Positions 28,433 to 37,146 of a stretch of DNA of 64,000 nucleotides are shown piece after piece. The stretch is taken from the NCBI RefSeq assembly GCF_004352845.1, contig NZ_SJRX01000007.1, positions 113,387 to 177,386 of the forward strand, given 5' to 3'. A model generated the notes under the pieces. That model was not told the origin of the DNA, searched no databases, and saw nothing but the letters and a program-made list of their open reading frames with translations. Source of the stretch: Luteimonas terricola. GTDB lineage: Bacteria; Pseudomonadota; Gammaproteobacteria; Xanthomonadales; Xanthomonadaceae. Position numbers and translations under genes: made by a program. Positions within the stretch are counted from its first letter, which is position 1; each line of letters starts with the position of its first letter.

Positions 28433-29627
28433 AACGGATCGCCTCCACCGGATCCAGGCGCGAAGCGCGCGACGCAGGCACGAGTGCCGCGCCGACGCCG
28501 GCGACGGTCGCCAGCGCCATCGCGGCCGGCACCAGCGCGGCCGGCATCGGGATGAAAAACAGGCCGGGGCCGAAGGTGTTGAAGGCGGCGACCAGCCCCC
28601 AGCCGGCCAGTCCGCCCACCGCCGAACCCGCGAGGCCCAGCACCGCGCCCTGCACCAGGAACACCCGCAGCATCTGCCGCCGCCGCGTACCCATCGCGCG
28701 CAGGATGCCGATCTCGCGCGTGCGCTGGGCCACGCTGACCGCAAGTACGCTGGCGATGCCCAGCGCGACCGACACCGCGACGAAAAAACTGATCATCCGC
28801 GTGGACATGCTCTGCGAGGTCAGCGCGTTCATCAGCTGCGCATTGGTCTCCATCCAGCTCTCGGCCTGCAGGCCGGTCAGACCGTGCACGCGCGCGGCGA
28901 TGCGGTCGGCGCCGAACAGATCCTCGACGGTGACATCGATGACGGTGACGCCGCCGGGCAGCGCCAGCAGCGACTGCGCCTGCTTCAGGTCGAGGTAGAC
29001 GTAGCGCGCATCCAGTTCGCGCACGCCGAGTTCGAAGATGCCCGCGATGTTGACGATGGCTTCGCGGCCGTCGCCGGCATCGAGCCGCAGCTTGCCGCCC
29101 AGGCGAAGGCCGAGATCGTCGGCGAGCTTCCTGCCGACCACGGCATTGCCCGATCCGACTTCGAGCCGGCCCTCGACCATGCTGTCGTCCAGCGGAATCA
29201 CCCGCAGATAGCGCGGCATGTCCACGCCGACCAGCGCGACCGACTCCACGGCGTCGCCCCGGCGCCCGAACGCAGGCCCCGAGACCACCGGCGATACCGC
29301 CGTGATGCCTGGAAGACCATCGAGCACGTCACGCACGCGGAGCCAGTTGTCGATCGGTCGCAGCGCCTGCGGGCGCGGATTCTCCAGCACCAGTTGCAGC
29401 GCGCCCGCGGGAGCGGACGCGATGCGGTTCACCTCGCGCGGCGCTTCCACGCGCACGTGCGCCTGGGTGCCCAGCGTCCGTTCGATGATGTTGTCCTGCA
29501 GGCCGGCGATGAGCGCGGTCACGAACACGATCACCGCCACGCCCACCGCGATGCCGAACAGGATCAGCAGCGTCTGCGCCATGCCGTGCCGCAGGAAGCG
29601 CAGGGCGATGGTGGTCTCGATCCACAT
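28425..29627 (-). CDS. ABC transporter permease, MacB/LolC-E/FtsX family
   Basis: The 400-residue protein has the type VII ABC layout. One membrane helix is near the N-terminus (LLILFGIAVGVAVIVFVTAL, about 20-39). A large periplasmic domain spans about 45-265. Three C-terminal helices (about 275-300, 325-350, 365-385) end in the typical SRLDPVEAIRYG. VAQRTREIGILRAMG is the coupling helix. The ATPase is a separate gene overlapping by 8 bp, unlike MacB where it is fused. The adaptor stop is 3 bp upstream. Confidence 0.9.
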   Translation of the reverse strand: MWIETTIALRFLRHGMAQTLLILFGIAVGVAVIVFVTALIAGLQDNIIERTLGTQAHVRVEAPREVNRIASAPAGALQLVLENPRPQALRPIDNWLRVRDVLDGLPGITAVSPVVSGPAFGRRGDAVESVALVGVDMPRYLRVIPLDDSMVEGRLEVGSGNAVVGRKLADDLGLRLGGKLRLDAGDGREAIVNIAGIFELGVRELDARYVYLDLKQAQSLLALPGGVTVIDVTVEDLFGADRIAARVHGLTGLQAESWMETNAQLMNALTSQSMSTRMISFFVAVSVALGIASVLAVSVAQRTREIGILRAMGTRRRQMLRVFLVQGAVLGLAGSAVGGLAGWGLVAAFNTFGPGLFFIPMPAALVPAAMALATVAGVGAALVPASRASRLDPVEAIRYG

Positions 29628-29630
29628 CGC

Positions 29631-30872
29631 TCAGTCGAACCGGACCGGCAGCTCGCCGCGCGTGGCGTGGCCGGCATCCGGCAGGGGCTGGCCCTCGACG
29701 CGGACGCGACTGCCATCGCCTGGCAGGCCGGACGGCTCGAGTGCACCCGCGGCCACCACGCGGTCGCCCTCCTCCACGCCGTCAAGCACTTCGCTCACCG
29801 CCAGGCCGCGCAGGCCCAGCCGGACCGGCGTGCGTTCCACCCGGCCATCGCGCACGCGCAGGACGGTGGCGCGGTCGGAGCCGTCGCTCGCCTCGAGCAG
29901 CGCATCGTTGGGCACGGCAAGCGCGCTGTCGCGGCTGCCGGTGAGGATGGTCGCGGTGACGGTCATGTCCTGGCGCACGAAGTCCGCGCCGGGATCGATG
30001 CGCAGGCGGACGTCGACGGTTCCGCGCGCGGGATCGATGCCGGGTGCGACGTGGTACACGGTCGCGGAGAACGGGCGGTCCGGGAACGCGTCGGCGATGC
30101 AGGTCGCGGACTGCCCCAGCGCCAGCCGGGCGAGGTTCTTCTCGTCCAGCGGCAACAGGACCTCTCCGGGCGCGTCGCGCGCGACCTCCAGCAGCACGTC
30201 ACCGGGGTTGACGGTATCGCCGGGCTCGACGTTGCGCACGAGCACGGTGCCGGCAACCGTGGAGCGGATCACCGCGCGTGCCAGATCGGCCTCCGCCGCG
30301 GCCAGGCGTTCGCGCGCCTGGGCCTCGCGGGCGCCGCCGTTGAGCGACGCCGCGGCCACGCGTGCCTGGTCGGCGGCGGCGCGTGCCGCCACGACCGCCT
30401 GCGCAGCCTGCTCCACGCTTTCCCGGGCCACGAGCTGGCGCTCGCCCAGCGCCCGGCGCCGGACCAACTCGCGCTCCGCCTGCACAAGCTCGGCACTCGC
30501 CTGGCGCAGGCGCGCTTCGGCGTCGGGGCGCTCGGCCTCGCGCAACGCGGCAAGCGCTGCGCGGGCCTCGTCACGCCGCGCCTCCAGGTCGCGCGCGCGC
30601 AGCGTGACCAGCACGTCGCCGGGCGCAACCCGGTCGCCCTCCATCACCCGCCGCTCGAGCACCAGGCCTGCGATCTCCGCGCCGACCTGCACTCGCGACA
30701 GGGCGGCCACCCGCCCCGTGGCGACCACGTTCTGCACCAAGGGTCCGGCGACGACCTCGTAGCCGGGCAGGACGGGACCGCGCCATCTGGCCACGCCCCA
30801 GACAAGGACGAGCGCCGCGACGACGACCGCGGCTGCAAGCATCCATCTGCGCCGCCCTGGCATTCCGGCCAT
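29631..30872 (-). CDS. periplasmic adaptor subunit (HlyD/MacA family)
   Basis: The 413-residue adaptor has a membrane anchor at about 11-27 (LAAAVVVAALVLVWGVA). A lipoyl half follows (ATGRVAALSRVQVGAEIAG), then an alpha-hairpin with long Ala/Arg-rich heptads (about 90-190), the second lipoyl half, a beta-barrel and a membrane-proximal domain. It bridges the inner-membrane ABC permease to an outer-membrane channel encoded elsewhere. I chose the ATG at 30872 because GGGTGG precedes it; in-frame ATGs further upstream (30959, 30896) or at 30863 are possible. It is first in the adaptor-permease-ATPase operon. Confidence 0.87.
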   Translation of the reverse strand: MAGMPGRRRWMLAAAVVVAALVLVWGVARWRGPVLPGYEVVAGPLVQNVVATGRVAALSRVQVGAEIAGLVLERRVMEGDRVAPGDVLVTLRARDLEARRDEARAALAALREAERPDAEARLRQASAELVQAERELVRRRALGERQLVARESVEQAAQAVVAARAAADQARVAAASLNGGAREAQARERLAAAEADLARAVIRSTVAGTVLVRNVEPGDTVNPGDVLLEVARDAPGEVLLPLDEKNLARLALGQSATCIADAFPDRPFSATVYHVAPGIDPARGTVDVRLRIDPGADFVRQDMTVTATILTGSRDSALAVPNDALLEASDGSDRATVLRVRDGRVERTPVRLGLRGLAVSEVLDGVEEGDRVVAAGALEPSGLPGDGSRVRVEGQPLPDAGHATRGELPVRFD

Positions 30873-31024
30873 GGAGCCACCCGGTGGGAAAACCATATGT
30901 TGAACCGCCTGCGGTGATGGCGGCAATGACATTGCCGCGCGCACATCGAGACCGTCCACAAACGGTCACCGTCACGGTCTACAGGTGGCGCATCGGCATG
31001 GGCAAGGCCAGGAGCGCTCCGGGC

Positions 31025-31339
31025 TCATGCCCGATCGTGCTTGCTCCCACCCATGCACCCGGGTGAATCCGGCGCTCCGCCTTCCTGCTGCGCCCATTCC
31101 TGCGGCGTATAGGTATGCAGCGCCAGCGCGTGGATTTCGCCCATGAGGCCCCCCACCGCTGCATATACCGCCTGATGGCGGCGCACCGGGGACGTACCGT
31201 CGAACACCTCGCTCACCACCACCGCCTTGTAATGCGTCTCCAGCCCGCGGCTGTGCATGTGGCTTTCGTCCAGCACGTCGAGGTGCGTGGGCGACAGGGC
31301 GCCGAGGGCGGCGCGGATACGGTCTGCTTTCGTGCTCAT
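31025..31339 (-). CDS. bolA: BolA family protein
   Basis: The 104-residue protein has the class II KH-like BolA fold. MSTKADRIRAALGALSPTHLDVLDESHMHS is the usual start, and VSEVFDGTSPVRRHQAVYAAVGGLM and IHALALHTYTPQEW contain the conserved FxGxxxxxRHxxVY pattern and His. BolA works with monothiol glutaredoxins in Fe-S handling and influences morphology and stress genes. Its ATG overlaps the TGA of a 38-codon ORF, which in turn overlaps an HTH gene, so all three seem to be one translation-coupled unit. Confidence 0.93.
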   Translation of the reverse strand: MSTKADRIRAALGALSPTHLDVLDESHMHSRGLETHYKAVVVSEVFDGTSPVRRHQAVYAAVGGLMGEIHALALHTYTPQEWAQQEGGAPDSPGCMGGSKHDRA

Positions 31340-31452
31340 GCGGCCATTATCGCGGAAAGCGCTTGCTGCGCGGCGGTCCACTCCCCGTCAGTGGCGTCCA
31401 CGCCCACCAGCACACGGCTGTCGGGCGTGGAAATCACCGGCGCACGGGTCAT
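31336..31452 (-). CDS. 38-residue ORF linking the HTH gene and bolA
   Basis: This small frame starts with an ATG overlapping the TGA of the HTH gene and ends with a TGA overlapping the ATG of bolA, both as ATGA. The product begins MTRAPVISTPDSRVLVGVDA and ends in QQALSAIMAA. Thirty of 38 codons end in G or C, as expected for coding DNA here. I know no family for it. It may be a real small protein or just a translated linker that delivers ribosomes to bolA. Confidence 0.5.
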   Translation of the reverse strand: MTRAPVISTPDSRVLVGVDATDGEWTAAQQALSAIMAA

Positions 31453-31880
31453 TCCCCGTTGGCGGCTTCCAAGCGCTTGGCGGCCTCGCGCTTGCCCAGG
31501 CCACGCAGCGCCGCAAGCGATTGCACCTGCGCCTGGCGCGGGACGGTCTTGCCGGCTTCCCAGTTGTAGATCGACTGCGCGCTGGCGTCGGCCAGCTGGC
31601 CGTACTCGGCGGCCGACAGGCCCAGCTTCTCGCGGTGCGTCTTCAGGCCCTTGGCCGAGAACCGCAGCTTGCGACCCGCTTCGGGTTCGGCCTGCGCCTT
31701 CTTCGCCGGGCGCCCGGCGGACTTCACCTGGCGCGACAGCGTCGCCACCTCGCGCTTGAGCGCGGCGATGTCGCGCCGGTAGCCGGCATTGGCCTTGCGC
31801 AGGGGGTCGAGCTGGATCTTTGCTTCCTTGCGGGCAAGGCGGGCGATTTCGGCTTTCAGGACAGTTGCGAGATTGGCCAC
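31449..31880 (-). CDS. coiled-coil protein with C-terminal XRE-like HTH (GTG start)
   Basis: The 143-residue basic protein starts at GTG 31880, with GGAG 6 bp upstream. Residues about 1-55 are heptad-rich (LKAEIARLARKEAK, RDIAALKREVATLSRQV), then a Lys/Ala/Pro linker. Residues about 78-125 are an XRE-type helix-turn-helix (REKLGLSAAEYGQLADASAQSIYNWEAGKT). It probably binds DNA as a coiled-coil dimer. The family is seen in Xanthomonadaceae but its targets are unknown to me. It is first in the unit leading to bolA. Confidence 0.75.
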   Translation of the reverse strand: MANLATVLKAEIARLARKEAKIQLDPLRKANAGYRRDIAALKREVATLSRQVKSAGRPAKKAQAEPEAGRKLRFSAKGLKTHREKLGLSAAEYGQLADASAQSIYNWEAGKTVPRQAQVQSLAALRGLGKREAAKRLEAANGE

Positions 31881-32123
31881 TATTACTCCAAGGGTTTCTA
31901 TCGGGGGAATAACGGCGAAGTCTAGATACTAAACCCCGGCCCGTCGAATGCCGCTGGTCACCATGGTTATCACGACACGTTGTCCAGGATTATCCGGATC
32001 GCCTCCGTATCGCCGCCGTGAAGTCTGTTCCCGCGAACAATATGCGGCCCCGGCCCTTGGTCACCGCCATACTCCCGGACAAGCTGCGGAAGCCCTGATC
32101 CGGGGCAAAGCGCGGCGCGGCGA

Positions 32124-32129
32124 TACAAT
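32124..32129 (+). promoter_or_regulatory. -10 element before acnD
   Basis: TACAAT lies 32 bp before the acnD ATG. No clear -35 is seen. The 280-bp gap to the divergent HTH gene holds no other recognisable signal. Confidence 0.4.
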
Positions 32130-32160
32130 GGGCGTTTCCCATTCCACGCCCGTGCCAGCC

Positions 32161-34776
32161 ATGACGAACAGCAAGCATCGCAAGCCCCTCCCCGGAACCT
32201 CGCTCGACTGGTTCGATACCCGTGAGGCGGTAGAGGCGCTGCGGCCCGGTGCCTGGGACAGGCTGCCCTACACCGCACGCGTGCACGCCGAAAACATCGT
32301 CCGCCGGAGCGAGCCGGAGCGCATCGATGATTACCTGCTGCAGCTCATCGAGCGTCGCCGCGACCTGGACTTCCCCTGGTTCCCGGCGCGCGTGGTCTGC
32401 CACGACATCCTCGGCCAGACCGCGCTGGTCGACCTGGCCGGCCTGCGCGATGCCATCGCCGATGCCGGCGGCGATCCGGCGCAGGTGAATCCCGTGGTGC
32501 CGGTGCAGCTGATCGTCGACCACTCGCTCGCGGTGGAATGCGGCGGCTTCGATCCCGATGCGTTCACCCGCAACCGTGAAATCGAGGACCGACGCAACGC
32601 CGACCGCTTCCACTTCATCGACTGGACGAAGAAGGCCTTCCGCAACGTCGACGTGATCCCGCCGGGCAACGGGATCATGCACCAGATCAACCTGGAGAAG
32701 ATGTCGCCGGTGGTTTACGTCGACGACGGCGTGGCATTCCCGGATACCTGCGTCGGTACCGACAGCCATACCCCGCACGTGGACGCGCTGGGCGTGATCG
32801 CGATCGGCGTCGGCGGCCTGGAGGCGGAGAGCGTGATGCTCGGCCGCGCCTCATGGATGCGCACGCCGGAGATCGTTGCCGTCGAGCTGGCCGGCAGGCC
32901 GCAGCCTGGAATCACCGCCACCGACGTCGTGCTCGCGCTGACCGAATTCCTGCGCCAGCAGAAGGTGGTCGGCGCCTACCTCGAATTCCGCGGCCCGGGT
33001 GCCGCGGCGCTGACCATCGGTGACCGTGCCACCATTTCCAACATGGCGCCCGAGTACGGCGCTACCGCCGCGATGTTCTTCATCGACGACAACACGCTGG
33101 ATTACCTGCGCCTTACCGGCCGCGAAGACAAGCAGGTCGCACTGGTCGAAACCTATGCCAAGGCCGCCGGCCTGTGGGCGACTGATCTCGAGGATGCGCA
33201 GTACGAGCGCACGCTCCACTTCGACCTGTCGACGGTGGTGCGCAACATGGCCGGCCCGTCCAACCCGCACCGCCGGCTTCCGGTCAGCGACCTCGCCGAG
33301 CGCGGCATCGCCGGTGACCTCGCCGGCGCCCGCGCGCAGGAAGCCGAAGGGCTGCTGCCCGACGGCGCGGTGATCATCGCCGCCATCACCAGCTGCACCA
33401 ACACCTCCAACCCGCGTAACGTGATCGCCGCCGCGCTGCTGGCGCGCAACGCCAACGCGCGCGGGCTTGCGCGCAAACCGTGGGTGAAGAGCTCGCTGGC
33501 GCCGGGCTCGCGCGCGGTGCAGCTGTATCTCGAAGAGGCGAAGCTGCTGCCGGAGCTGGAGCAGCTCGGCTTCGGCATCGTCGGCTTCGCCTGCACCACC
33601 TGCAATGGCATGTCCGGCGCGCTGGATCCCGCGATCCAGCAGGAAGTGGTCGACCGTGACCTCTATTCCGTCGCAGTGCTGTCGGGCAACCGCAACTTCG
33701 ATGGCCGCATCCATCCCTATGCGAAGCAGGCCTTCCTGGCGTCGCCGCCGCTGGTCATCGCCTACGCCATCGCCGGCACCGTGCGCTTCGACATCGAGAA
33801 GGACGTGCTCGGCACCGACGCCGACGGCACGCCCGTCACGCTCAAGGACATCTGGCCCAGCGACGAAGAGATCGACGCGGTGGTGAAGGCCAGCGTCAAG
33901 CCCGAACAGTTCCGCCGCGTGTACGAACCCATGTTCCGCCTCGCGGTGGACGACGGCACGCGCGTGGAGCCGCTGTACGACTGGCGCCCGATGTCGACAT
34001 ACATCCGCCGCCCGCCGTACTGGGAGGGCGCGCTGGCCGGCGAGCGCAGCATGAAGGGCATGCGCCCGCTGGCGGTGCTGGGCGACAACATCACCACCGA
34101 CCACCTCTCGCCTTCGAACGCGATCATGGCGTCCAGCGCTGCCGGCGAGTACCTCGCGAAAATGGGCGTGCCGGAAGAGGACTTCAACTCTTACGCCACC
34201 CATCGCGGCGACCACCTGACCGCGCAGCGCGCGACCTTCGCCAATCCCAAGCTGCTCAACGAGATGGTGCGCAATGACGACGGCAGCGTGCGCCAGGGAT
34301 CATTGGCGCGCATCGAGCCCGAAGGGCAGGTCACCCGCATGTGGGAAGCGATCGAAACCTACATGGCGCGCAGGCAGCCGCTGATCATCATCGCCGGCGC
34401 CGACTACGGACAGGGTTCCAGCCGCGACTGGGCCGCCAAGGGCGTGCGCCTGGCCGGCGTGGAAGTGATCGCGGCCGAAGGCTTCGAACGCATCCACCGC
34501 ACCAACCTGGTCGGCATGGGCGTGCTGCCGCTGGAGTTCCAGGCGGGCACGACGCGCCTCACGCTCGGCATCGACGGCACCGAGACCTTCGATGTGATCG
34601 GAACGCCTGCGCCGGGCGCCACGCTGGCGCTGGTGGTCCACCGCGGCGATGGCAGCAGCGTCGAGGTACCGGTGACCTGCCGCCTGGATTCGGATGAGGA
34701 CGTGACGGTCTACGAGGCCGGCGGCGTGCTGCAGCGCTTCGCGCAGGACTTCCTGGCGGCCAACGCGGCGAACTGA
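32161..34776 (+). CDS. acnD: Fe/S-dependent 2-methylisocitrate dehydratase AcnD
   Basis: This 871-residue aconitase-superfamily enzyme of the 2-methylcitrate cycle dehydrates 2-methylcitrate to 2-methylaconitate during propionate breakdown. [4Fe-4S] ligands are C412 (SCTNTSN), C478 and C481 (CTTCNG). The swivel domain has GDNITTDHLSPSNAI and GADYGQGSSRDWAAKG. I call AcnD rather than AcnA because the next plus-strand gene is prpF, its obligatory partner. ATG 32161 gives the expected MTNSKHRKPLPGT start. prpB and prpC, usually directly upstream, are absent. An opposite-strand gene pair separates it from prpF. Confidence 0.93.
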   Translation: MTNSKHRKPLPGTSLDWFDTREAVEALRPGAWDRLPYTARVHAENIVRRSEPERIDDYLLQLIERRRDLDFPWFPARVVCHDILGQTALVDLAGLRDAIADAGGDPAQVNPVVPVQLIVDHSLAVECGGFDPDAFTRNREIEDRRNADRFHFIDWTKKAFRNVDVIPPGNGIMHQINLEKMSPVVYVDDGVAFPDTCVGTDSHTPHVDALGVIAIGVGGLEAESVMLGRASWMRTPEIVAVELAGRPQPGITATDVVLALTEFLRQQKVVGAYLEFRGPGAAALTIGDRATISNMAPEYGATAAMFFIDDNTLDYLRLTGREDKQVALVETYAKAAGLWATDLEDAQYERTLHFDLSTVVRNMAGPSNPHRRLPVSDLAERGIAGDLAGARAQEAEGLLPDGAVIIAAITSCTNTSNPRNVIAAALLARNANARGLARKPWVKSSLAPGSRAVQLYLEEAKLLPELEQLGFGIVGFACTTCNGMSGALDPAIQQEVVDRDLYSVAVLSGNRNFDGRIHPYAKQAFLASPPLVIAYAIAGTVRFDIEKDVLGTDADGTPVTLKDIWPSDEEIDAVVKASVKPEQFRRVYEPMFRLAVDDGTRVEPLYDWRPMSTYIRRPPYWEGALAGERSMKGMRPLAVLGDNITTDHLSPSNAIMASSAAGEYLAKMGVPEEDFNSYATHRGDHLTAQRATFANPKLLNEMVRNDDGSVRQGSLARIEPEGQVTRMWEAIETYMARRQPLIIIAGADYGQGSSRDWAAKGVRLAGVEVIAAEGFERIHRTNLVGMGVLPLEFQAGTTRLTLGIDGTETFDVIGTPAPGATLALVVHRGDGSSVEVPVTCRLDSDEDVTVYEAGGVLQRFAQDFLAANAAN

Positions 34777-34929
34777 ACGCAGGTCGAAGTGGACCGGATC
34801 CGGCATGCGCCAAATGCGCTCGTGCTGCAACAGGGCGAGAGCCTGTCCGGCCTGATGGAGAAATCCCTGCGCGGAGAGGGCGCGAAGACGATTACCACTG
34901 ACCCAGCACCCACCGTGCGACCACCGGCA

Positions 34930-35184
34930 TCACACCCGCAGCCCGCGCTGCCCCGGCTGCCAACGGCTGACGTCGAGCTGCGCGGTACCGATGCCCAGCG
35001 CGCGTACCCAGCGCGCCGAGGCGTCCAGGGTGCCCCAGGTCCTGGGCGCGCCCTTGGCGGTCATGGCGACCACGGTGGCGTTCGGCGTATCGGCTTCGAC
35101 ATGGAAGCGGGCGCCGTCGCCGATGATGCGCACGCGCTTGACAGCGCCGGCCTCCACGAGGGCGCGCAGGGTCTTCTCATTCAT
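34930..35184 (-). CDS. ParC-like partition-associated small protein
   Basis: The 84-residue protein begins MNEKTLRALVEAGAVKRVRIIGDGARFHVEAD and ends with WVRALGIGTAQLDVSRWQPGQRG. I recognise it as the small protein annotated ParC family or partition-associated in Xanthomonadaceae, often next to a ribbon-helix-helix protein on plasmids and chromosomes. It overlaps its partner by 8 bp. Whether the pair acts as a toxin-antitoxin or in plasmid maintenance is unclear. It sits antisense between acnD and prpF. Confidence 0.65.
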   Translation of the reverse strand: MNEKTLRALVEAGAVKRVRIIGDGARFHVEADTPNATVVAMTAKGAPRTWGTLDASARWVRALGIGTAQLDVSRWQPGQRGLRV

Positions 35185-35371
35185 CGGCGGGTTCCTTGAA
35201 CAGCTCCGACTGCTCGGGGATCGCAATGCCGACGGCATCGCAGTGCTGGCGGATCAGCCACTCCATCAGGTTGGCCACGCTGCGGTGCTCGCGAAGGGCG
35301 GCGACCCTGGCCGCTTCCTTCAGGGCCGGGTCGATGCGCAGATTGAGTGTGCTGGTCTTCTTCGGGGTCAT
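35177..35371 (-). CDS. ribbon-helix-helix type small DNA-binding protein
   Basis: The 64-residue protein has a short beta-strand TSTLNLRIDP followed by helices ALKEAARVAALREHRSVANLMEWLIRQHCDAVG, the pattern of CopG/Arc-type repressors and antitoxins. It is the first gene of a pair with the ParC-like protein. An extended -10, TGGTATACA (35388-35380, minus strand), puts the transcript start within a few bases of the ATG, so the mRNA would be almost leaderless. It likely represses its own promoter. Confidence 0.75.
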   Translation of the reverse strand: MTPKKTSTLNLRIDPALKEAARVAALREHRSVANLMEWLIRQHCDAVGIAIPEQSELFKEPADE

Positions 35372-35439
35372 GCCGCGAATGTATACCAGATGTAACGCAT
35401 TTGTGCTGCTACAGGCCGGGCGGGGCCCGTGCATTGCGG

Positions 35440-35445
35440 GATAAT
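35440..35445 (+). promoter_or_regulatory. -10 element before prpF
   Basis: GATAAT lies 28 bp before the prpF ATG. It suggests prpF has its own promoter and does not depend on read-through from acnD across the opposite-strand pair. Confidence 0.45.
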
Positions 35446-35472
35446 TGCCGATCCTCCGCCGCCGCAGTCGCC

Positions 35473-36648
35473 ATGCCCCACCTTCCCCAGCTCCGCATCC
35501 CCGCCACCTACATGCGCGGCGGCACCTCCAAGGGCGTCTTCTTCCGCCTGGACGACCTGCCCGAAGCCGCGCGCGTGCCCGGCGCCGACCGCGACGCGCT
35601 GCTCATGCGCGTCATCGGCTCCCCCGACCCCTACGGCAAGCACACCGACGGCATGGGCGGCGCGACCTCGTCGACCAGCAAGTGCGTGATCATCGGCCCG
35701 CCGACGCAGCCCGACCACGATGTCGACTATCTCTACGGCCAGGTGTCCATCGACACCGCCTTCGTCGACTGGTCCGGCAACTGCGGCAACCTCAGCACCG
35801 CGGTCGGTCCGTTCGCGATCGCCAACGGTTTCACCGACCGCGCGCGACTGCCCGAGAACGGCAGCTTCGCCGTGCGCGTCTGGCAGGCCAACATCGGAAA
35901 GACCATCGTGGTGCACGTACCCATCGTCAACGGCGAGGTGCAGGAGACCGGCGATTTCGAGCTCGACGGCGTGACCTTCCCGGCGGCCGAGATCGTGCTC
36001 GAGTTCATCGATCCGTCCGATGACGGCGATGCCGGTGCCATGTTCCCCACGGGCAACCTGGTCGACGAGCTGGACGTGCCCGGCGTCGGCACGCTCAGGG
36101 CGACGATGATCAACGTCGGCATCCCGACAGTCTTCGTCGACGCCGCCGATATCGGCTACGCCGGCACCGAACTGCAGGATGCGATCAATGGCGACGGCAA
36201 AGCCCTGGCCATGTTCGAGACCATCCGCGCACACGGCGCCCTGCGCATGGGCCTGATCGACGACATCGCCGGCGCCGCCACCCGGCAGCACACGCCCAAG
36301 GTCGCGTTCGTGTCGCCGCCGGCGGACTACGTCGCCAGCAGCGGCAAGGCCATCGCCGCCGCCGACATCGACCTCAACGTGCGCGCGCTGTCGATGGGCA
36401 AGCTGCACCACGCGATGATGGGCACCTGCGCCGTGGCCATCGGCACCGCGGCGGCGATCCCCGGCACGCTGGTGAACCTGGCCGCCGGCGGCGGCGGGCG
36501 CGGGGCGGTGCGCTTCGGCCATCCCTCCGGCACGCTGCGCGTGGGCGCCCAGGCGCGCGAAACCGATGGCCGCTGGACGGTGACCAAGGCGGTCATGAGC
36601 CGCAGCGCACGCGTGCTGATGGAAGGCACGGTGCGCGTGCCCGGGTAG
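35473..36648 (+). CDS. prpF: 2-methylaconitate cis-trans isomerase PrpF
   Basis: The 391-residue protein has the diaminopimelate-epimerase-like fold. MRGGTSKGVFF near the N-terminus is the PrpF signature, with GMGGATSSTSK and DWSGNCGNLSTAVGPFA around the substrate-handling residues. It isomerises the trans-methylaconitate made by AcnD to the cis form used by aconitase. ATG 35473 is chosen since upstream codons are the intergenic promoter. Its pairing with AcnD supports both calls although 696 bp of other genes separate them. Confidence 0.93.
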   Translation: MPHLPQLRIPATYMRGGTSKGVFFRLDDLPEAARVPGADRDALLMRVIGSPDPYGKHTDGMGGATSSTSKCVIIGPPTQPDHDVDYLYGQVSIDTAFVDWSGNCGNLSTAVGPFAIANGFTDRARLPENGSFAVRVWQANIGKTIVVHVPIVNGEVQETGDFELDGVTFPAAEIVLEFIDPSDDGDAGAMFPTGNLVDELDVPGVGTLRATMINVGIPTVFVDAADIGYAGTELQDAINGDGKALAMFETIRAHGALRMGLIDDIAGAATRQHTPKVAFVSPPADYVASSGKAIAAADIDLNVRALSMGKLHHAMMGTCAVAIGTAAAIPGTLVNLAAGGGGRGAVRFGHPSGTLRVGAQARETDGRWTVTKAVMSRSARVLMEGTVRVPG

Positions 36649-36657
36649 AATCGCGGC

Positions 36658-37011
36658 ATGGACATCTTCAAGGTCTTCACCCTCGAGGCGGCGCACCTGC
36701 TGCCCAACGTGCCGGCCGGCCACAAATGCGCGCGCCTGCACGGCCATTCGTTCCGGATCGAACTGCACGTCTCCGGCGAGCCGGGTGCGGAGACGGGCTG
36801 GGTGATGGATTTCGCCGACATCAAGACGGCGTTCCGGCCGCTGTACGAGCAACTCGACCATCATTACCTCAACGACATCGACGGCCTGGAGAATCCCACC
36901 AGCGAGCGCCTGGCGGTGTGGATCTGGGATCGGCTGAAGCCGGCGCTGCCGCAGCTGTCTGAAGTGGTGGTGCACGAAACCTGCACGTCCGGCTGTCGGT
37001 ACCGGGGCTGA
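36658..37011 (+). CDS. queD: 6-carboxy-tetrahydropterin synthase QueD
   Basis: QueD converts dihydroneopterin triphosphate to carboxytetrahydropterin, the second step to queuosine and 7-deazaguanines. The 117-residue length fits (E. coli 121). Zinc ligands are H13 (EAAH), H28 and H30 (LHGH), and catalytic C24 is in [16 protein letters not shown] and a Glu in VVVHET complete the site. It starts 9 bp after prpF, so it may ride on that transcript. No other queuosine genes are nearby. Confidence 0.93.
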   Translation: MDIFKVFTLEAAHLLPNVPAGHKCARLHGHSFRIELHVSGEPGAETGWVMDFADIKTAFRPLYEQLDHHYLNDIDGLENPTSERLAVWIWDRLKPALPQLSEVVVHETCTSGCRYRG

Positions 37012-37067
37012 GAAAGCCGGCTCCCGAAGGGCCGCCGCCCGGGAACCTGAACGTCCCGACGAGCGGT

Positions 37068-37106
37068 TGTTGCACCGCAACATAAGGCCGGTTATGCTGC
37101 ATCGCA
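37068..37106 (+). promoter_or_regulatory. phasin promoter with two TGC-N3-GCA sites
   Basis: The -35 TTGCAC (37070-37075) and -10 TATGCT (37093-37098) are 17 bp apart. The palindrome TGTTGC-ACC-GCAACA (37068-37082) covers the -35. A second TGC-ATC-GCA (37098-37106) starts at the end of the -10. PhaR-type repressors of phasin genes are reported to bind CTGC-N3-GCAG-like sites, so this looks like a granule-responsive operator. Inference from sequence only. Confidence 0.55.
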
Positions 37107-37146
37107 CAAACCGGCAATCCCTGCCGGACACCAGCAGGAACCCGCC

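Noticed and set aside
28389..30917. 842-codon plus-strand frame over the ABC exporter operon
   Set aside because: Antisense to three clear genes, Arg/His-rich, no recognisable fold.
34777..34929. Terminator or small gene between acnD and the ParC-like gene
   Set aside because: No stem with a T-run and no coding-like frame was found in these 153 bp.
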